A DNA stretch of 21,528 bases, taken from contig DCMG01000126.1 of assembly GCA_002321335.1 (NCBI GenBank), positions 5,489 through 27,016 of the forward strand, read 5' to 3'. Both the position numbers and the translations under genes were made by a program. Under the pieces are notes generated by a model, which searched no databases, was not told the origin of the DNA, and worked only from the letters and a program-made list of their open reading frames with translations. This document shows positions 7,191-14,642 of this stretch, piece by piece. This DNA is from Bacteroidales bacterium UBA1628 (GTDB lineage: Bacteria; Bacteroidota; Bacteroidia; Bacteroidales; UBA932). The number at the start of each line of letters is the position of its first letter. Position 1 is the first letter of the stretch.

Positions 7191-8210
7191 ATGGTCAAAG
7201 CAAGCGAAAGTAAGGCTAAAGGTTTCTTTTTCGGGATATTGGCCGCTGTCAGTTATGGTGTGAATCCTCTGGGGGCAAAGTACCTTTACGAGGAGGGGAT
7301 GAACGTGGAGTCGGTGCTGTTCTATCGGTACGGACTGGCGGCTCTGATCATCGGGGTGATCATGGCGGTCAAGATTATGATGCACAGAAAGACCGCTTCG
7401 ACAGGTTCTGCGACCGAAAGCATCGAAACCTTCAAAGTCAGCAAAGGCGAGCTATCGACTCTGACAGCCCTCGGACTGCTGTTCGTGATCTCATCTTTGA
7501 CGTTATACTGTAGTTTTCTGTATATGGACAGCGGAGTTGCCTGCTCCCTTCTCTTCGTCTATCCGGTCATGACCGCCGTGCTGATGGCCATGCTTTACGG
7601 GGAAAAAATCACAAAGACAACCGCCGCGGCCATCGCACTTTCGCTGATCGGGGTGCTTCTTCTTTACAAAGGTGACGGGGAAACCGTGCTCAGCACCATA
7701 GGTGTGCTTCTGGTGATGGTCTCAGCTCTCAGCTACGCCCTGTACATCATTGTGGCCAACCGAGCATCCGCTCCGGAACCAGAACTGGAGGCAAGCCACA
7801 ACCGATTCTCGAAGTATCTGCCACACAGGGTGTCCATCCACCGGCTCGACATGTCAGCGATGAAACTGAGCTTCTATGTGCTGATTGTCTGCGCATTGTC
7901 AATTATATTGTTCTCGCTCACCTCACCTGAGCGGCACATCATGCCGCTTGTCACAGGCAGGGAATGGGGATTCTCGCTGATGCTGGCCATCGTCCCGACG
8001 GTGTTCTCACTCATCTCGATGGGCATAGCCGTCCGCATCATAGGCTCCACACCGACGGCCATCATGGGAGCGCTCGAACCGCTGACGGCAGTCGTGATAG
8101 GCCTTACGGTCTTCCACGAAGCCCTGACGGTCAATTTGGCAGCCGGCATCCTGCTGATTCTCACCGCTGTGGTAATCATTATCATCGGCAAGGGGAAAGC
8201 CACGTCTTAG
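7191..8210 (+). CDS. EamA/DMT family transporter
   Basis: A 339-residue inner-membrane protein with ten predicted hydrophobic segments in two homologous five-helix halves, the EamA (DMT superfamily) architecture. The first half opens with FFFGILAAVSYGVNPLGAKY and closes with AIALSLIGVLLLYKG. The second half opens with IGVLLVMVSALSYALYIIVA and contains the conserved AIMGALEPLTAVVIGLTVFHEAL near the end. An unusual polar insert of about 50 residues (PEPELEASHNRFSKYLPHRV and following) lies between helix 6 and helix 7 and should be cytoplasmic or periplasmic; its role is unknown. The start codon lies in GGAATATGG, 24 nt after a -7 box. The family exports or imports amino acids and other metabolites; the substrate cannot be told here. 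The DUF4251 gene follows after 53 nt. Confidence 0.9.
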   Translation: MVKASESKAKGFFFGILAAVSYGVNPLGAKYLYEEGMNVESVLFYRYGLAALIIGVIMAVKIMMHRKTASTGSATESIETFKVSKGELSTLTALGLLFVISSLTLYCSFLYMDSGVACSLLFVYPVMTAVLMAMLYGEKITKTTAAAIALSLIGVLLLYKGDGETVLSTIGVLLVMVSALSYALYIIVANRASAPEPELEASHNRFSKYLPHRVSIHRLDMSAMKLSFYVLIVCALSIILFSLTSPERHIMPLVTGREWGFSLMLAIVPTVFSLISMGIAVRIIGSTPTAIMGALEPLTAVVIGLTVFHEALTVNLAAGILLILTAVVIIIIGKGKATS

Positions 8211-8263
8211 ACATTATTTGGCACACGCTTTGATTTTGTCCTTTTCGGTTAAAACAGACTGCT

Positions 8264-8902
8264 ATGAAAAGGATACTTACAACATTATGCCTGCTGACGC
8301 TGGTGGCGGCGGCAGGTTTCGCGCAGACAGAAAAGCGCATCTTCACCACATCTGAAAAGATAGCGATAGAAAATGCCCGCATCAAGGCCGACTCCACACT
8401 GGCGGCCAAAGCCAAAGCGGACGCCAAGACTCTCAAGGCCATACAAAAGGAACTTGAGGCAAAACAGGACTCGATCGCCAATGCCAATGCCGTCAAGGCT
8501 CTTGACTCGTTGGAATTCGTTCTTGAAGCGGACAAGCTTGTGTTCAAATACGGCGAGATGGCTTTCGTGCAGAGCAACACGAACTTCATCTCCCTCTCTG
8601 ACGACGAGGCTGTTGTCCAAGTCGCTCCATACAATGCCGGAGGGCCGAACGGTGTTGGTGGCATAACCCTTGAGGGACGCGCTTCCAACATCAAGATGCG
8701 GACTGACAAGAAGGGCACGATCACATATTCGATGAACGTTCAGGGTGCGGCAATCTCGGCGGTCGTGACAATCACAATGCCTAAGGGCACGAACGAGGCC
8801 ATAGCCGTGATTGAGCCGACATTCAGTTCCAACAGAATCACCCTCAGCGGCAAGATCGTGCCGAAAAGTGCATCCAGAGTATTCATGGGGACATCAATCT
8901 GA
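8264..8902 (+). CDS. exported DUF4251 protein
   Basis: The 212-residue product has a signal peptide (MKRILTTLCLLTLVAAAGFA, cleavage before QTEK). An Ala/Lys-rich, probably helical stretch of about 55 residues follows, with many Ala-Lys-Ala repeats. The C-terminal ~125 residues match DUF4251 (PF14059), a Bacteroidetes-specific family. Recognisable segments are NFISLSDDEAVVQVAPYNAGG, PNGVGGITLEGRASNIKM, GAAISAVVTITMPKG and SSNRITLSGKIVP. No enzymatic residues are evident and the function of the family is unknown. The helical stretch could be a coiled coil. It lies 53 nt after the EamA gene without an obvious promoter of its own. Confidence 0.88.
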   Translation: MKRILTTLCLLTLVAAAGFAQTEKRIFTTSEKIAIENARIKADSTLAAKAKADAKTLKAIQKELEAKQDSIANANAVKALDSLEFVLEADKLVFKYGEMAFVQSNTNFISLSDDEAVVQVAPYNAGGPNGVGGITLEGRASNIKMRTDKKGTITYSMNVQGAAISAVVTITMPKGTNEAIAVIEPTFSSNRITLSGKIVPKSASRVFMGTSI

Positions 8903-8936
8903 TCCACATGATTTTTGACTCTGTCAATCCACATGG

Positions 8937-8954
8937 CTTGATTTGCTAATCAAG
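8937..8954. promoter_or_regulatory. perfect palindrome over the MATE promoter, candidate operator
   Basis: CTTGATT - TGCT - AATCAAG is a perfect 7-bp inverted repeat with a 4-nt spacer, and its centre contains the TTTG -33 element. Two direct copies of ATCCACATG lie just upstream (8902-8910 and 8927-8935, 25 bp apart). No regulator gene is adjacent, so the binding protein is unknown. Confidence 0.45.
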
Positions 8955-8973
8955 AACATTGTCCGTAACTTTG
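8942..8973 (+). promoter_or_regulatory. promoter of the MATE exporter gene
   Basis: TTTG (8942-8945), 20 nt, then TAACTTTG (8966-8973). This is the same spacing and the same -7 sequence as the SGNH promoter at 3140-3171. The ATG lies 37 nt downstream, at 9011. Confidence 0.8.
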
Positions 8974-9010
8974 CCGTCCTTTTGTCCAAAGAGGAGACAA
9001 TGAACGGACT

Positions 9011-10342
9011 ATGAATAAAATAAAGGAGATATTGAGGATAGGTCTGCCCATAATGTTTGGTCAGGCCTGTGTGATTATTCTGGCGTTCGCGGACAACATC
9101 ATGATCGGGTGGCACAGCGTGGATGAACTCGCCGCCTCGTCGTTCGTGAACAACATCATGAACCTGTTCATCCTTACCGAATTGGGATTCGCGACCGGAA
9201 TGACCCCCATGATCGGGGCGCACAACGGGACCGGTGACATCAAAGGAATCGGCACGACCGTAAAGAACGGAATCATCGTCAATGGAATGATCGGCGTGAT
9301 TGGTGTTGTCCTGCTCACAGTCATCTACTTCTGCCTCGGGCACTTCGGGCAGGCACCTGAACTGATGCCCTACATCAAACCGTACTTCATCATAGTTGGG
9401 ATTTCAACAGTCTTCGCACTCGGATTCAACGTGCTGAAGCAGTTCACGGACGGGATATGTCGGCCAATGATTTCCATGACACTGCTTATGCTCGGAAACC
9501 TCTTCAACATATTCGGGAACTGGATCCTGATTTACGGCAAACTTGGATTCCCGGAGATGGGGCTGACCGGCGCAGGAATCAGCACGCTCGTTTCCAGAGT
9601 GCTGATTCTCATCGTGTTCGTCATTTTCATATTCAAGTCAAAGAAAATGACTGAATATGCCCGTGCGATCAAGGAGGCAATCCTTTCCCGCTACGAGATG
9701 AAAGGAGTCTTCAAGATGGGATACCCTGTCGGCATCCAGATGGCTCTGGAATCCTCAACTTTCACTTTCGCTGCTATCATGGCCGGATGGCTCGGAGTCA
9801 TACAACTCGCCGCTCATCAGGTTGTCATCACCATTTCGCAGCTGTTTTTCCTGATGATGCAGGGGCTCTCGTTCGCCATCTCGATTCTCGTCAGCAATGC
9901 CTTCGGCAGAAAGGACTTAGGATCTGTACGGGAATATGCCGGCAAAGGCTATTTAATGATTCTCAGCATTTCCGCGACTCTGTCAGTGCTGCTCTACTGC
10001 TTCCGCTACCAAGCGGCTGGAATATTCACAGACTCTCCAGAGGTTTCCGCAATGGCGGTATCGCTGTTCTTCCTGCTCTTCGCCTACCAGTTCGGCGACG
10101 GCCTTCAACTTTGTTTCGCAAATGTGCTGAGAGGAATCCAGGATGTCAAGCCAATCATGTACGCGGCTTTCGTCAGCTACTACATCATAGCCATCCCGTC
10201 CGCCTACTTTTTCGGCTTCAAGGCCGGACTTGGCATTCACGGGATATGGCTAGGTTTCCCTATCGGACTGACCCTCGCCGGAATCTTTTTCTACGCCCGC
10301 TACCGCAGTGATCTTAAAAAATTCAGCAAACAGGAGGATTAG
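9011..10342 (+). CDS. MATE family efflux transporter
   Basis: A complete 443-residue multidrug and toxic compound extrusion protein with about twelve membrane segments. It begins MNKIKEILRIGLPIMFGQA, the usual N-terminal helix, with DNIMIGWHSVDELAASSFVN after it and the repeated half in the second part (FKMGYPVGIQMALESSTFTF, then AAHQVVITISQLFFLMMQGL and VLRGIQDVKP). MATE proteins export cationic drugs, bile-acid-like compounds or metabolites with Na+ or H+ coupling; the substrate is not predictable here. It has its own strong promoter carrying a possible operator. A second MATE gene begins 5 nt after the stop but is broken. Of its 18 Tyr codons, 15 are TAC; two of the three TAT codons occur in GAATAT. 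Confidence 0.93.
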   Translation: MNKIKEILRIGLPIMFGQACVIILAFADNIMIGWHSVDELAASSFVNNIMNLFILTELGFATGMTPMIGAHNGTGDIKGIGTTVKNGIIVNGMIGVIGVVLLTVIYFCLGHFGQAPELMPYIKPYFIIVGISTVFALGFNVLKQFTDGICRPMISMTLLMLGNLFNIFGNWILIYGKLGFPEMGLTGAGISTLVSRVLILIVFVIFIFKSKKMTEYARAIKEAILSRYEMKGVFKMGYPVGIQMALESSTFTFAAIMAGWLGVIQLAAHQVVITISQLFFLMMQGLSFAISILVSNAFGRKDLGSVREYAGKGYLMILSISATLSVLLYCFRYQAAGIFTDSPEVSAMAVSLFFLLFAYQFGDGLQLCFANVLRGIQDVKPIMYAAFVSYYIIAIPSAYFFGFKAGLGIHGIWLGFPIGLTLAGIFFYARYRSDLKKFSKQED

Positions 10343-10347
10343 AGTCC

Positions 10348-10780
10348 ATGTCCACAAAGAATTCGGAACACATCGATATCGATATGCTTCATGGGCCTTT
10401 GCTCATGAAGATTCTTTTGTTTGCGCTGCCGTTGGCGGCCAGCAGTGTGCTGCAGCAGCTGTTCAATTCGGTGGATGTGGCAAGAGTTTGGTTCCATCAG
10501 AATGAAGACGGTTCTGTTGCTTCAAGGCTTGGTCTGCACCTACGAGATTCCTGGATCAGCCCTGCGTGGCATGGGCCATTCGATGCTTCCGACCCTTCTG
10601 ACTGTTTTCGGGACCTGCATCCTGCGTATTGCCTGGATCTACACAGCCTGCCCGGTCTGGCAAGGATTCCATGCGCTGATGTTCGTCTACCCCGTCTCGT
10701 GGACCATCACCGGTGTCATGGTCATGACAGCCTGGCTCGTCACGTTCCGCAAAGTTCGCAAGAAATCACTAACAACCTGA
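10348..10780 (+). pseudogene. MATE family transporter, internally deleted remnant
   Basis: The first ~45 codons (frame of 10348) read like a normal MATE N terminus: HGPLLMKILLFALPLAASSV then LQQLFNSVDVA, where VVGRF or similar should follow. Instead, at about 10483-10490, the sequence jumps into a different frame. That frame carries a normal MATE C terminus: VCTYEIPGSALRGMGHSM, PTLLTVFGTCILRI, WIYTACPVWQGFHALMFVYP and ITGVMVMTAWLVTFRKV, with a stop at 10778-10780. About 300 central codons are absent and the two ends are out of frame, so no functional transporter can be made. It follows the intact MATE gene after 5 nt, which suggests a former tandem pair. The first frame would give a 154-residue chimera with a nonsense tail. 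An assembly error is the alternative explanation. Confidence 0.88.
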
Positions 10781-10808
10781 GAGTCAACAGACGAAGCAGG
10801 CATAAATT

Positions 10809-10973
10809 CTAAAACAAGAGTTCGAGATCGATGACATCGATACGTGCCCGCATCTCCTCGACGGGAACCGGTTCGGTCTCGAAGGATATGGTGGTTGCTG
10901 AAACGTAATTGTTGTAAATGGATGCGATGCGCTCGGCATCAGCCAAAGCGACAGGCCTTATTATTCCGTCCAT
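10809..10973 (-). pseudogene. GNAT acetyltransferase (phosphinothricin-acetyltransferase-like), N-terminal fragment
   Basis: From ATG 10973 only 54 residues are encoded. IIRPVALADAERIASIYNNY and VSATTISFETEPVPVEEM are typical of the first ~45 residues of the PAT/YncA-like GNAT family, which normally has about 160-170 residues including the acetyl-CoA site. After RARID the frame runs into VIDLELLF and stops, so the whole acetyl-CoA binding core is missing. The break coincides with a short palindromic repeat (ATCGAT-gac-ATCGAT, 10827-10841). It lies tail to tail with the deleted MATE remnant (28 nt apart) and behind the flavodoxin terminator, with no visible promoter. It is almost certainly non-functional. 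Confidence 0.8.
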
Positions 10974-10997
10974 TCTGAATTTTTCCGAAAGATAACT

Positions 10998-11030
10998 AAA
11001 AAGCGGGAATATGACCGAGCATGTTCCCGC
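10998..11030 (-). terminator. rho-independent terminator of the flavodoxin operon
   Basis: On the minus strand GCGGGAA pairs with TTCCCGC (11030-11003). The pairing is extended by three inner base pairs after one mismatch, and the hairpin is followed directly by TTTTT. It lies 30 nt after the flavodoxin stop codon. Confidence 0.85.
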
Positions 11031-11059
11031 AAAACTTTCAATCGGTGGACCAGCACACG

Positions 11060-11623
11060 TTACAGGCTCTTGACCCACTCGTCAACGGCCTTCTGGCTGG
11101 CTCCGTTCAAGAGTTTGCCGGTCTTGAAATTGACTTCCGGATATTGCTTTCCGAGCACCTTGAGGGAGTTCTGGATTCCGCTGCCGCCGGATGTCATAAA
11201 CAGGATCACGGTCTTGTCTTTCAGGCCGTAAGCCTCGATGAATGTGTTTATGATCCTCGGGGCACCGTTCCACCAGTTCGGGAAACCAAGGTAAACCACA
11301 TCGTATGCGTCCAGGTTTTCCTTGCTCTTCACGAATGCCGGACGTGAGGAAGGATCAGCGTTCTCCTTGCAGCAACGCGATGTCTCAATGGTCCAGTCCA
11401 GATCCTCGGCGGAATATTCCACCTCTGGGGTGATCTTGTAAAGTTCTCCGCCGGTAGCGGTGGCGATCTTCTTCGCCAGTGACTCAGTCGTTCCGGTGGC
11501 GGAGAAATAAGCCACAAGTGTCTTGTTCTCAGTCATATTCTTCTTCTCCTTCTTTTGTCCGCAGGCTGTGAGGGTGATAAGGCCCAAGGCCACAACCGCG
11601 ATGATAAACACTGTTTTTTTCAT
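11060..11623 (-). CDS. flavodoxin, predicted lipoprotein
   Basis: The 187-residue product has a lipoprotein signal with lipobox LTAC (Cys about residue 21) and a Lys/Glu linker, followed by a flavodoxin domain. The FMN phosphate loop is FSATGTTES, the second loop is GFPNWWNGAPRI and the third is MTSGGSGIQNS, as in the Flavodoxin_4 group. It should bind FMN and carry electrons, and the signal places it outside the cytoplasm, which is unusual for a flavodoxin. An internal ATG at 11536 is preceded by AAGGAG and lies in GAATATG. If used, it would give a cytoplasmic protein beginning MTENKTLVAYFS. It is the last gene of an AraC - CMD/cupin - flavodoxin transcript (17-nt gap, strong terminator after it). 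Confidence 0.88.
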   Translation of the reverse strand: MKKTVFIIAVVALGLITLTACGQKKEKKNMTENKTLVAYFSATGTTESLAKKIATATGGELYKITPEVEYSAEDLDWTIETSRCCKENADPSSRPAFVKSKENLDAYDVVYLGFPNWWNGAPRIINTFIEAYGLKDKTVILFMTSGGSGIQNSLKVLGKQYPEVNFKTGKLLNGASQKAVDEWVKSL

Positions 11624-11640
11624 GATTCTATCGGTTTTGA

Positions 11641-12771
11641 TTATTTCTCACAAGCGGCATACTGCTCATCCGTCACAGGCTCAAGCCATTCGTTGGTGGA
11701 CTCTCCGCCAGTAGCGACATGGGTGGCGATGTGCTGGAACCAACTGTCTTTTGTGGCTCCGTGCCAATGCTTCACTCCTTCCGGAATGTCTACCACATCC
11801 CCGGCTTTTAACTTTATGGCCGGCTTGCCCCATTCCTGGTACCAACCCTCGCCGCTGACGCAGATCAGAACCTGCCTCGCACCGTGATGAATATGCCAGT
11901 TGTTGCGGCATCCATGCTCAAAGGTCACATTAGACATAGGCAGAACAGTGGCCTCGCCTTCTGCCAGATTAACAGGCTTCAAAGGAGCCAGATAGCTGTT
12001 ACCGGTAAAGTACCGGGCGTAAGCGCTGTTAGGCTGCCCCTTAGGGAAATCCGTGCCGCTGAGTGGCGGCATCTGGGCAAACTCCTCGCCAAACACCTTC
12101 GCGATGGCCTGTGCGGCCCTGTAAGCCTCTATCTCTCCTACTTTCTCCGCCAGGACGGCCGGGATGGCGTGAATCTCGTCATCCTTCAGACCCATATTCC
12201 TTGAACCAGCGACGTGCGAGCCAAGCTGCGGAGCCAAACCCTCGATCGAGGCCAGCGCGCTGATTGTCGCCAACTCCCTTTCAGCCCAAGTCAGGACATC
12301 TCTCGCGAATATGTCACCGAAGAGGTGGGCCTTGAGGTAGTAATCCTCCGCCGGACAGAAAGCGTAATTGAAAGGCCTGCCGGTCAACCGGGACTGAACC
12401 TCGGTTCCGACCTTGAGAGCATCGAAATCCTCAGGAATCGGAGATGCCTCCGGTCCGACCTCTGTCTGTTTTCCGTCAGCTGCTCTCTGATCCAAGACTT
12501 TCTGGAGAGTTCCCAGCCCGTTCAGAGAGCGCGGGAATCCGGTATAGGCGTACAAGTGAGAGAGAATCTCCTTCACCTGATTGACAGTAAGGCCGTTGTC
12601 AAGGCCGTACCCTATGCTGGAGGCCAGTCCTGCGAGGTCGCCGCGCGCCTCGTTGGCAGCGATGGCCACTATGCCCTGCTGCCTTTCGTTCAATGTTTCG
12701 TTCTGTGCCATAAGATTAATGTTTGTCATTAGAATGCCAGAGAATATCAAGGCTATAATCTTGAGTTTCAT
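11641..12771 (-). CDS. exported carboxymuconolactone decarboxylase-like / cupin fusion protein
   Basis: A 376-residue protein with a signal peptide (MKLKIIALIFSGILM..., cleavage near LMAQ). Residues ~30-105 and ~130-235 are two carboxymuconolactone decarboxylase (CMD)-type helical domains (KEILSHLYAYTGFPRSLNGL in the first; DVLTWAERELATISALASIE in the second). Neither carries the CxxC of AhpD peroxidases. Residues ~275-350 form a cupin_2 domain: NNWHIHHGARQVLICVSGEG supplies two to three metal-binding His, then KLKAGDVVDIPEGVKHWHG supplies another. The active site thus looks metal-bound and intact. Such fusions are common in gut Bacteroidales, but the substrate is unknown; small cyclic lactones, quinones or peroxides are possibilities. 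It lies 12 nt after the AraC gene and 17 nt before flavodoxin, suggesting a redox-linked detoxification operon. Confidence 0.87.
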   Translation of the reverse strand: MKLKIIALIFSGILMTNINLMAQNETLNERQQGIVAIAANEARGDLAGLASSIGYGLDNGLTVNQVKEILSHLYAYTGFPRSLNGLGTLQKVLDQRAADGKQTEVGPEASPIPEDFDALKVGTEVQSRLTGRPFNYAFCPAEDYYLKAHLFGDIFARDVLTWAERELATISALASIEGLAPQLGSHVAGSRNMGLKDDEIHAIPAVLAEKVGEIEAYRAAQAIAKVFGEEFAQMPPLSGTDFPKGQPNSAYARYFTGNSYLAPLKPVNLAEGEATVLPMSNVTFEHGCRNNWHIHHGARQVLICVSGEGWYQEWGKPAIKLKAGDVVDIPEGVKHWHGATKDSWFQHIATHVATGGESTNEWLEPVTDEQYAACEK

Positions 12772-12783
12772 ATACTTCTTTCT

Positions 12784-13683
12784 TTATGATTGCTGCCGGC
12801 GGTACTCGCTCGGAGTCATCCCGGAGTGTTTCTTGAAGAATCTCACGAAGTGCTGAGGATAGAGGAAGCCGAGCGAAGCCGCCACTTCCTTGACCGAGAG
12901 TTCCGGTGAGGCGAGCTGACGCTTGGCGTAACTGAAAAGACGCACAGCGATATATTCCTGAGCGGTCTTGCCGGTCTCGGCCTTTACCATGTCGCCGAAG
13001 TAGTTAGGAGAGAGGAATACCTTGTCGGCAAAGTACTTGACTGTAGGAAGCCCCTCTGTCTCGGTCTTGCCGGAGGCGATATATTCATCGACAAGATTCT
13101 CGAATTTGGCGATGACACCGAGGTTCAGGTCTTGCCTTGTGACGAACTGCCTTTCATAGAAGCGGAGGCAATAGTCAAGAATCAGTTCGATGTTCGTTGT
13201 CACGAGGCTTTTGGTGTGCCTGTCGATTGGATTCTGAAGTTCCTTTCCGACAATCGCCATGCAGTCCGTGATTATCTTACGCTCATCCTCGGAAAGGTGC
13301 AGAGCCTCATTGGAAGCGTAGGAGAAAAAGGTATAGTCCTTCATCTTGCGCTCCAGAGAAGTTCCATGCAGGAAGTCCGGATGGAAAAGGATGCCCTTCG
13401 CCCTCTTCGGCACTCCGGCCACGGACTCGTAGCCAACGACCTGATCAGGTGCTATGCTGACAATCGTCTGGCCATCAAAGTCGTACTTGGTCTTGCCATA
13501 GTTGATGACACACCCTTTGGTCTCCTTCAGAAACAGTGAATAGAATCCGTTTGTGTGTCGTCCCGGAATGAGTTTGCTGTTGCTCTCGTCAAATTCCACG
13601 TACGCCACCAGCGGATGCATGGTCTTGAAGCCGTACATGTTGTTGTACTGCTCAATGGTCTCTATCTTGTAAATCTCGTCCAT
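12784..13683 (-). CDS. AraC family transcriptional regulator (redox cluster)
   Basis: 299 residues. The N-terminal ~170 residues form an AraC-type sensing domain with a cupin-like core (INYGKTKYDFDGQTIVSIAP). The C-terminal ~100 residues hold two helix-turn-helix motifs: VKYFADKVFLSPNYFGDMVK and VKEVAASLGFLYPQHFVRFF, closed by the signature KHSGMTPSEYRR. It is the first gene of a tight minus-strand operon with the CMD/cupin protein and the lipid-anchored flavodoxin, and it probably controls its own operon in response to a small molecule. Its upstream region (13684-13819) shows only an imperfect -7 candidate (AAGTTTTG), which fits an activator-dependent promoter. The signal is not known. Confidence 0.9.
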   Translation of the reverse strand: MDEIYKIETIEQYNNMYGFKTMHPLVAYVEFDESNSKLIPGRHTNGFYSLFLKETKGCVINYGKTKYDFDGQTIVSIAPDQVVGYESVAGVPKRAKGILFHPDFLHGTSLERKMKDYTFFSYASNEALHLSEDERKIITDCMAIVGKELQNPIDRHTKSLVTTNIELILDYCLRFYERQFVTRQDLNLGVIAKFENLVDEYIASGKTETEGLPTVKYFADKVFLSPNYFGDMVKAETGKTAQEYIAVRLFSYAKRQLASPELSVKEVAASLGFLYPQHFVRFFKKHSGMTPSEYRRQQS

Positions 13684-13819
13684 AATATTCCTGACTTTTC
13701 GGAGCGCAATTTATGCAAAACTTGGACAACTTCCACCATCGGGCACTAACGAAATGTAATCTTGGTACTTCTTTCCGTAAGAAAGGTAGTCAGGTTCTTT
13801 CTCGATTCATTCTCTGCCA

Positions 13820-14623
13820 CTACAGCGCGGCGGTGCGGGCGGCGACAATGGCGGCTGCCTGTGCGAAGTCCTCACAGGAAGAGGCGTAGAGGACTCCACG
13901 GGAGGAGTTAATCAGGAGACCGCCTTGGGAGTTGGATCCGTTGGCGATCACTTCCTCGGCGCTTCCGCCCTGCGCCCCGACACCTGGGACAAGGAAGAAA
14001 TTGTCCGGACAGAACCTCCTGATTTCCTTCAGTTTGTCAGACTTGGTGGCTCCTACCACGAACATCATGTTCTCCGGGGTGGAGATCTCCATCATCTTTT
14101 CCATCACAACCTGATAAAGAGGCTTTCCACCCTTCTCAGCAGTCTGAAAATCAACTGAGGACGGATTGGAGGACAGAGCCACCACGATGGCGTAGCGGCC
14201 GGGATATTCAAGGAAAGGGGTGACCGTCTCGCTGCCCATGTACGGTGACAGAGTAACCGCGTCAAAGTCGAAAGTCTCGAAGAGAGACTTTGCATACATT
14301 CTGGCGGTGTTGCCGATGTCTCCCCTCTTGGCGTCAGCGATGATGAACTGCTCCGGATGGTTTGAACGAATATGCTCGACTGTCTTGTCGAGGATTGCCA
14401 TGCCGTCCACTCCGAGGCATTCATAGAAGGCGAGATTCGGCTTGAAGGCGATGCAATGCGGGGCTGTGGCGTCAATGACGCGCTTGTTGAACTCCAAAAC
14501 GGCCTCATTCACAGTTCTGCCAGCCTTCACACACTCCGGAATCTTTGCGAAGTCTGTGTCAAGGCCGACGCAGAGCATCGAGGATTTCTTTATTATTTGG
14601 GAATATAATTCTGCTGTTGTCAT
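13820..14623 (-). CDS. pyrF: orotidine 5'-phosphate decarboxylase
   Basis: From ATG 14623 the protein has 267 residues, the length of the longer PyrF class found in Bacteroidetes and actinobacteria. It decarboxylates OMP to UMP, the last step of de novo pyrimidine synthesis. The catalytic Lys-Asp array is visible as IIADAKRGDIGNTA (about residues 94-107). The N-terminal substrate loop is CVGLDTDF, and the phosphate-binding end is VPGVGAQGGSAEEV with NSSRGVLYAS. The frame is open a further 67 codons upstream to 14824, but that stretch runs through the palindromic repeats and the end of the dipeptidase gene, so the longer start is rejected. No TAnnTTTG box is clear just upstream. Confidence 0.95.
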   Translation of the reverse strand: MTTAELYSQIIKKSSMLCVGLDTDFAKIPECVKAGRTVNEAVLEFNKRVIDATAPHCIAFKPNLAFYECLGVDGMAILDKTVEHIRSNHPEQFIIADAKRGDIGNTARMYAKSLFETFDFDAVTLSPYMGSETVTPFLEYPGRYAIVVALSSNPSSVDFQTAEKGGKPLYQVVMEKMMEISTPENMMFVVGATKSDKLKEIRRFCPDNFFLVPGVGAQGGSAEEVIANGSNSQGGLLINSSRGVLYASSCEDFAQAAAIVAARTAAL

Positions 14624-14642
14624 GTTCGTTATTATATTATGC

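Noticed and set aside
8211..8263. A separate promoter for the DUF4251 gene
   Set aside because: TTTG words are present but no TAnnTTTG box follows at 20 nt; read-through from the EamA gene is simpler.
10348..10812. 154-codon frame starting at the second MATE start as a real small protein
   Set aside because: Beyond about codon 45 the frame is an out-of-frame reading of a MATE C terminus, so the tail is meaningless.
13750..13800. Possible terminator hairpin after pyrF (CTTTC-cgtaa-GAAAG)
   Set aside because: The stem is only five to six base pairs, weak, and lacks a T-run on the minus strand.
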